From contig CANMMM010000008.1 of the NCBI GenBank assembly GCA_947498935.1, positions 141,077-205,076 of the forward strand: a stretch of 64,000 bases of DNA, written 5' to 3'. Each line of letters starts with the position of its first letter. Position 1 is the first letter of the stretch. The DNA comes from an uncultured Aquimarina sp. (lineage in GTDB: Bacteria; Bacteroidota; Bacteroidia; Flavobacteriales; Flavobacteriaceae). The notes under the pieces are model-generated. The model made no database searches, was not told the DNA's origin, and saw only the letters and a list, made by a program, of their open reading frames with translations. The position numbers and the translations under genes are program-made. This document shows positions 63,145 to 64,000 of the stretch, one piece after another.

Positions 63145-63999
63145 TTATTTTTTGTTTATTTCTATCCATTTCAATACTGAAGGCCAAATCTCTTTCGCTG
63201 AATTTCTGCTCATAATAATTCTACTGTGATTATAATTTTCTAAATTTCCATTATTGGTAGAATATACTTTAAATACATTATCGGGGTTATTAAATAATTT
63301 TAAAAACATTTGGCATCCTATACTAGGAGCTATGAATGTATCTCCTTCTGCACATATTGAATATATAGGAACTTTTACGTTTATCAAATTAATTTTATAA
63401 TCAAACGTTTTGTCTGTATTGTAAAATTTATTTTGCAAATTCCAATCAAACCACTCCTGCATTGTATAGTAAGTTTCGTTATGAGGTCCTAGACGTATTA
63501 TTTTTGCTGGTATATAACCGATTAAAAATGTTAAATATTTACTCAATAGAATTTTGATTTTATTTTTTCTTGTAGTGGCAGCTCCAAATGCTTGGCAAGC
63601 AAACATTGTAATACTATTTATTTTACGATTATAAGTAATATTTTTAACTAAAAACATAGATAATACAATCCCTCCTCCACTATGCGTGATACAATGGAGA
63701 GATTTTAACTTTAAATCTTCAAATAAATAGTTAAATACTCTATTTAAATCATGTAAGGCAATTGTTTCAAAGTTAAATCTAGTTTTAGTTGACGAACTCT
63801 TCCCATGATTTCTCCATTCCATAATATAACAACAATACCCTTGTATTGCAAAATAATTTGCAATACCTAAACAAATTTTTCGATTAGAAAATGTTCCGTG
63901 AGTGAGAAAAATATTATCTACAGTCAATAGCGTCCTAAACGTTTCAAAAAGAGAAAGGGAAATTTGTTCCTCAAAGTTACCTTTGTGGTGCAACACAAA
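63145..63999 (-). CDS. Alpha/beta hydrolase (probably 5' truncated by window edge)
   Basis: At least 284 residues of a single-domain alpha/beta hydrolase. Oxyanion-side strand VDNIFLTHGTFSNRK, EWRNHGKSSSTK, nucleophile elbow ITHSGGGIVLSMF (Ser), acid loop YSICAEGDTFIAPS (Asp), catalytic His in ENYNHSRIIMS. The frame is open to the window edge; a GTG at 63996 could serve as start but the true N-terminus cannot be decided. The substrate is unknown (lipase/esterase-like). The gene is clearly more AT-rich than the large secreted-enzyme genes before it, which may mean later acquisition. Confidence 0.8.
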   Translation of the reverse strand, partial: FVLHHKGNFEEQISLSLFETFRTLLTVDNIFLTHGTFSNRKICLGIANYFAIQGYCCYIMEWRNHGKSSSTKTRFNFETIALHDLNRVFNYLFEDLKLKSLHCITHSGGGIVLSMFLVKNITYNRKINSITMFACQAFGAATTRKNKIKILLSKYLTFLIGYIPAKIIRLGPHNETYYTMQEWFDWNLQNKFYNTDKTFDYKINLINVKVPIYSICAEGDTFIAPSIGCQMFLKLFNNPDNVFKVYSTNNGNLENYNHSRIIMSRNSAKEIWPSVLKWIEINKK

Positions 64000-64000
64000 A

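Overview
The window is chromosomal DNA of a member of Bacteroidota, almost certainly a marine-type Flavobacteriaceae. The evidence is SusC/SusD/SusE genes, two proteins with type 9 secretion C-terminal sorting domains, many lipoproteins with a Cys lipobox, promoter elements of the form TAnnTTTG, weak ribosome binding sites, and AT-rich intergenic DNA. The genus cannot be fixed from the sequence alone. There are no rRNA or tRNA genes, no CRISPR array and no transposase gene.

Layout. (1) 1-3.6 kb: the 3' end of nirB, then nirD, a DUF4202 gene, a NarX-type histidine kinase and a small orphan gene; this is an assimilatory nitrite reduction block. (2) 4.2-28.1 kb: a maltodextrin/starch utilisation region. 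On the minus strand are a BadF-type sugar kinase, gapA and pfkA (lower glycolysis), a GH13 lipoprotein amylase, a GH65 maltose phosphorylase, beta-phosphoglucomutase, a sugar MFS permease and a LacI regulator. Divergent from lacI, on the plus strand, are susC, susD, susE and a T9SS-secreted GH13 amylase. The logic is extracellular starch cleavage, SusCD import, periplasmic GH13 trimming, MFS uptake of maltose, phosphorolysis to glucose plus beta-glucose-1-P, conversion to glucose-6-P, then PfkA and GapA. A LacI-type operator core lies in front of both pfkA and susC/lacI. (3) 28-38 kb: a small outer-membrane protein, a lipoprotein, a C39-peptidase ABC exporter with its HlyD partner but no visible cargo, a membrane protein, and an overlapping TPR-histidine kinase/Crp-Fnr pair. 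(4) 37.8-50 kb: a DUF885 peptidase-like lipoprotein, a CocE/NonD hydrolase, tilS-dsbD, a sigma-region-4-like protein, pabB with a flavin reductase, and a DEAD-box helicase. (5) 50-55 kb: a TetR regulator and an AhpD-like protein sharing an operator, an ABC multidrug exporter, and a lipoprotein of three near-identical 117-residue repeats. (6) 55.4-64 kb: a DUF3179 protein, a GH31 alpha-glucosidase, a secreted phytase-like/GDPD fusion, and an alpha/beta hydrolase cut by the window edge.

The strongest undescribed signal is non-coding. Family A (10 copies, about 90 bp, GGGCGTT...TAACGCA) lies only between genes. Eight of ten copies are co-oriented with, and downstream of, a stop codon, several directly beside an intrinsic terminator. 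It has two subfamilies, and in one the hairpin stem is kept while its sequence changes. Family B (8 copies plus a fragment, about 160 bp when complete) is an inverted-repeat element with GAAGTGGTTTAAAC ends, no ORF, and 3-bp target duplications at four of six full-length copies, so it behaves like a MITE. One B copy is inserted in the hairpin apex of an A copy, and six of ten A copies have a B element next to them. Other regulatory finds are a TetR operator pair, three LytTR-like boxes at exact 21-bp spacing, a motif shared by the MFS and susC leaders, and a duplicated leader in front of two small genes.
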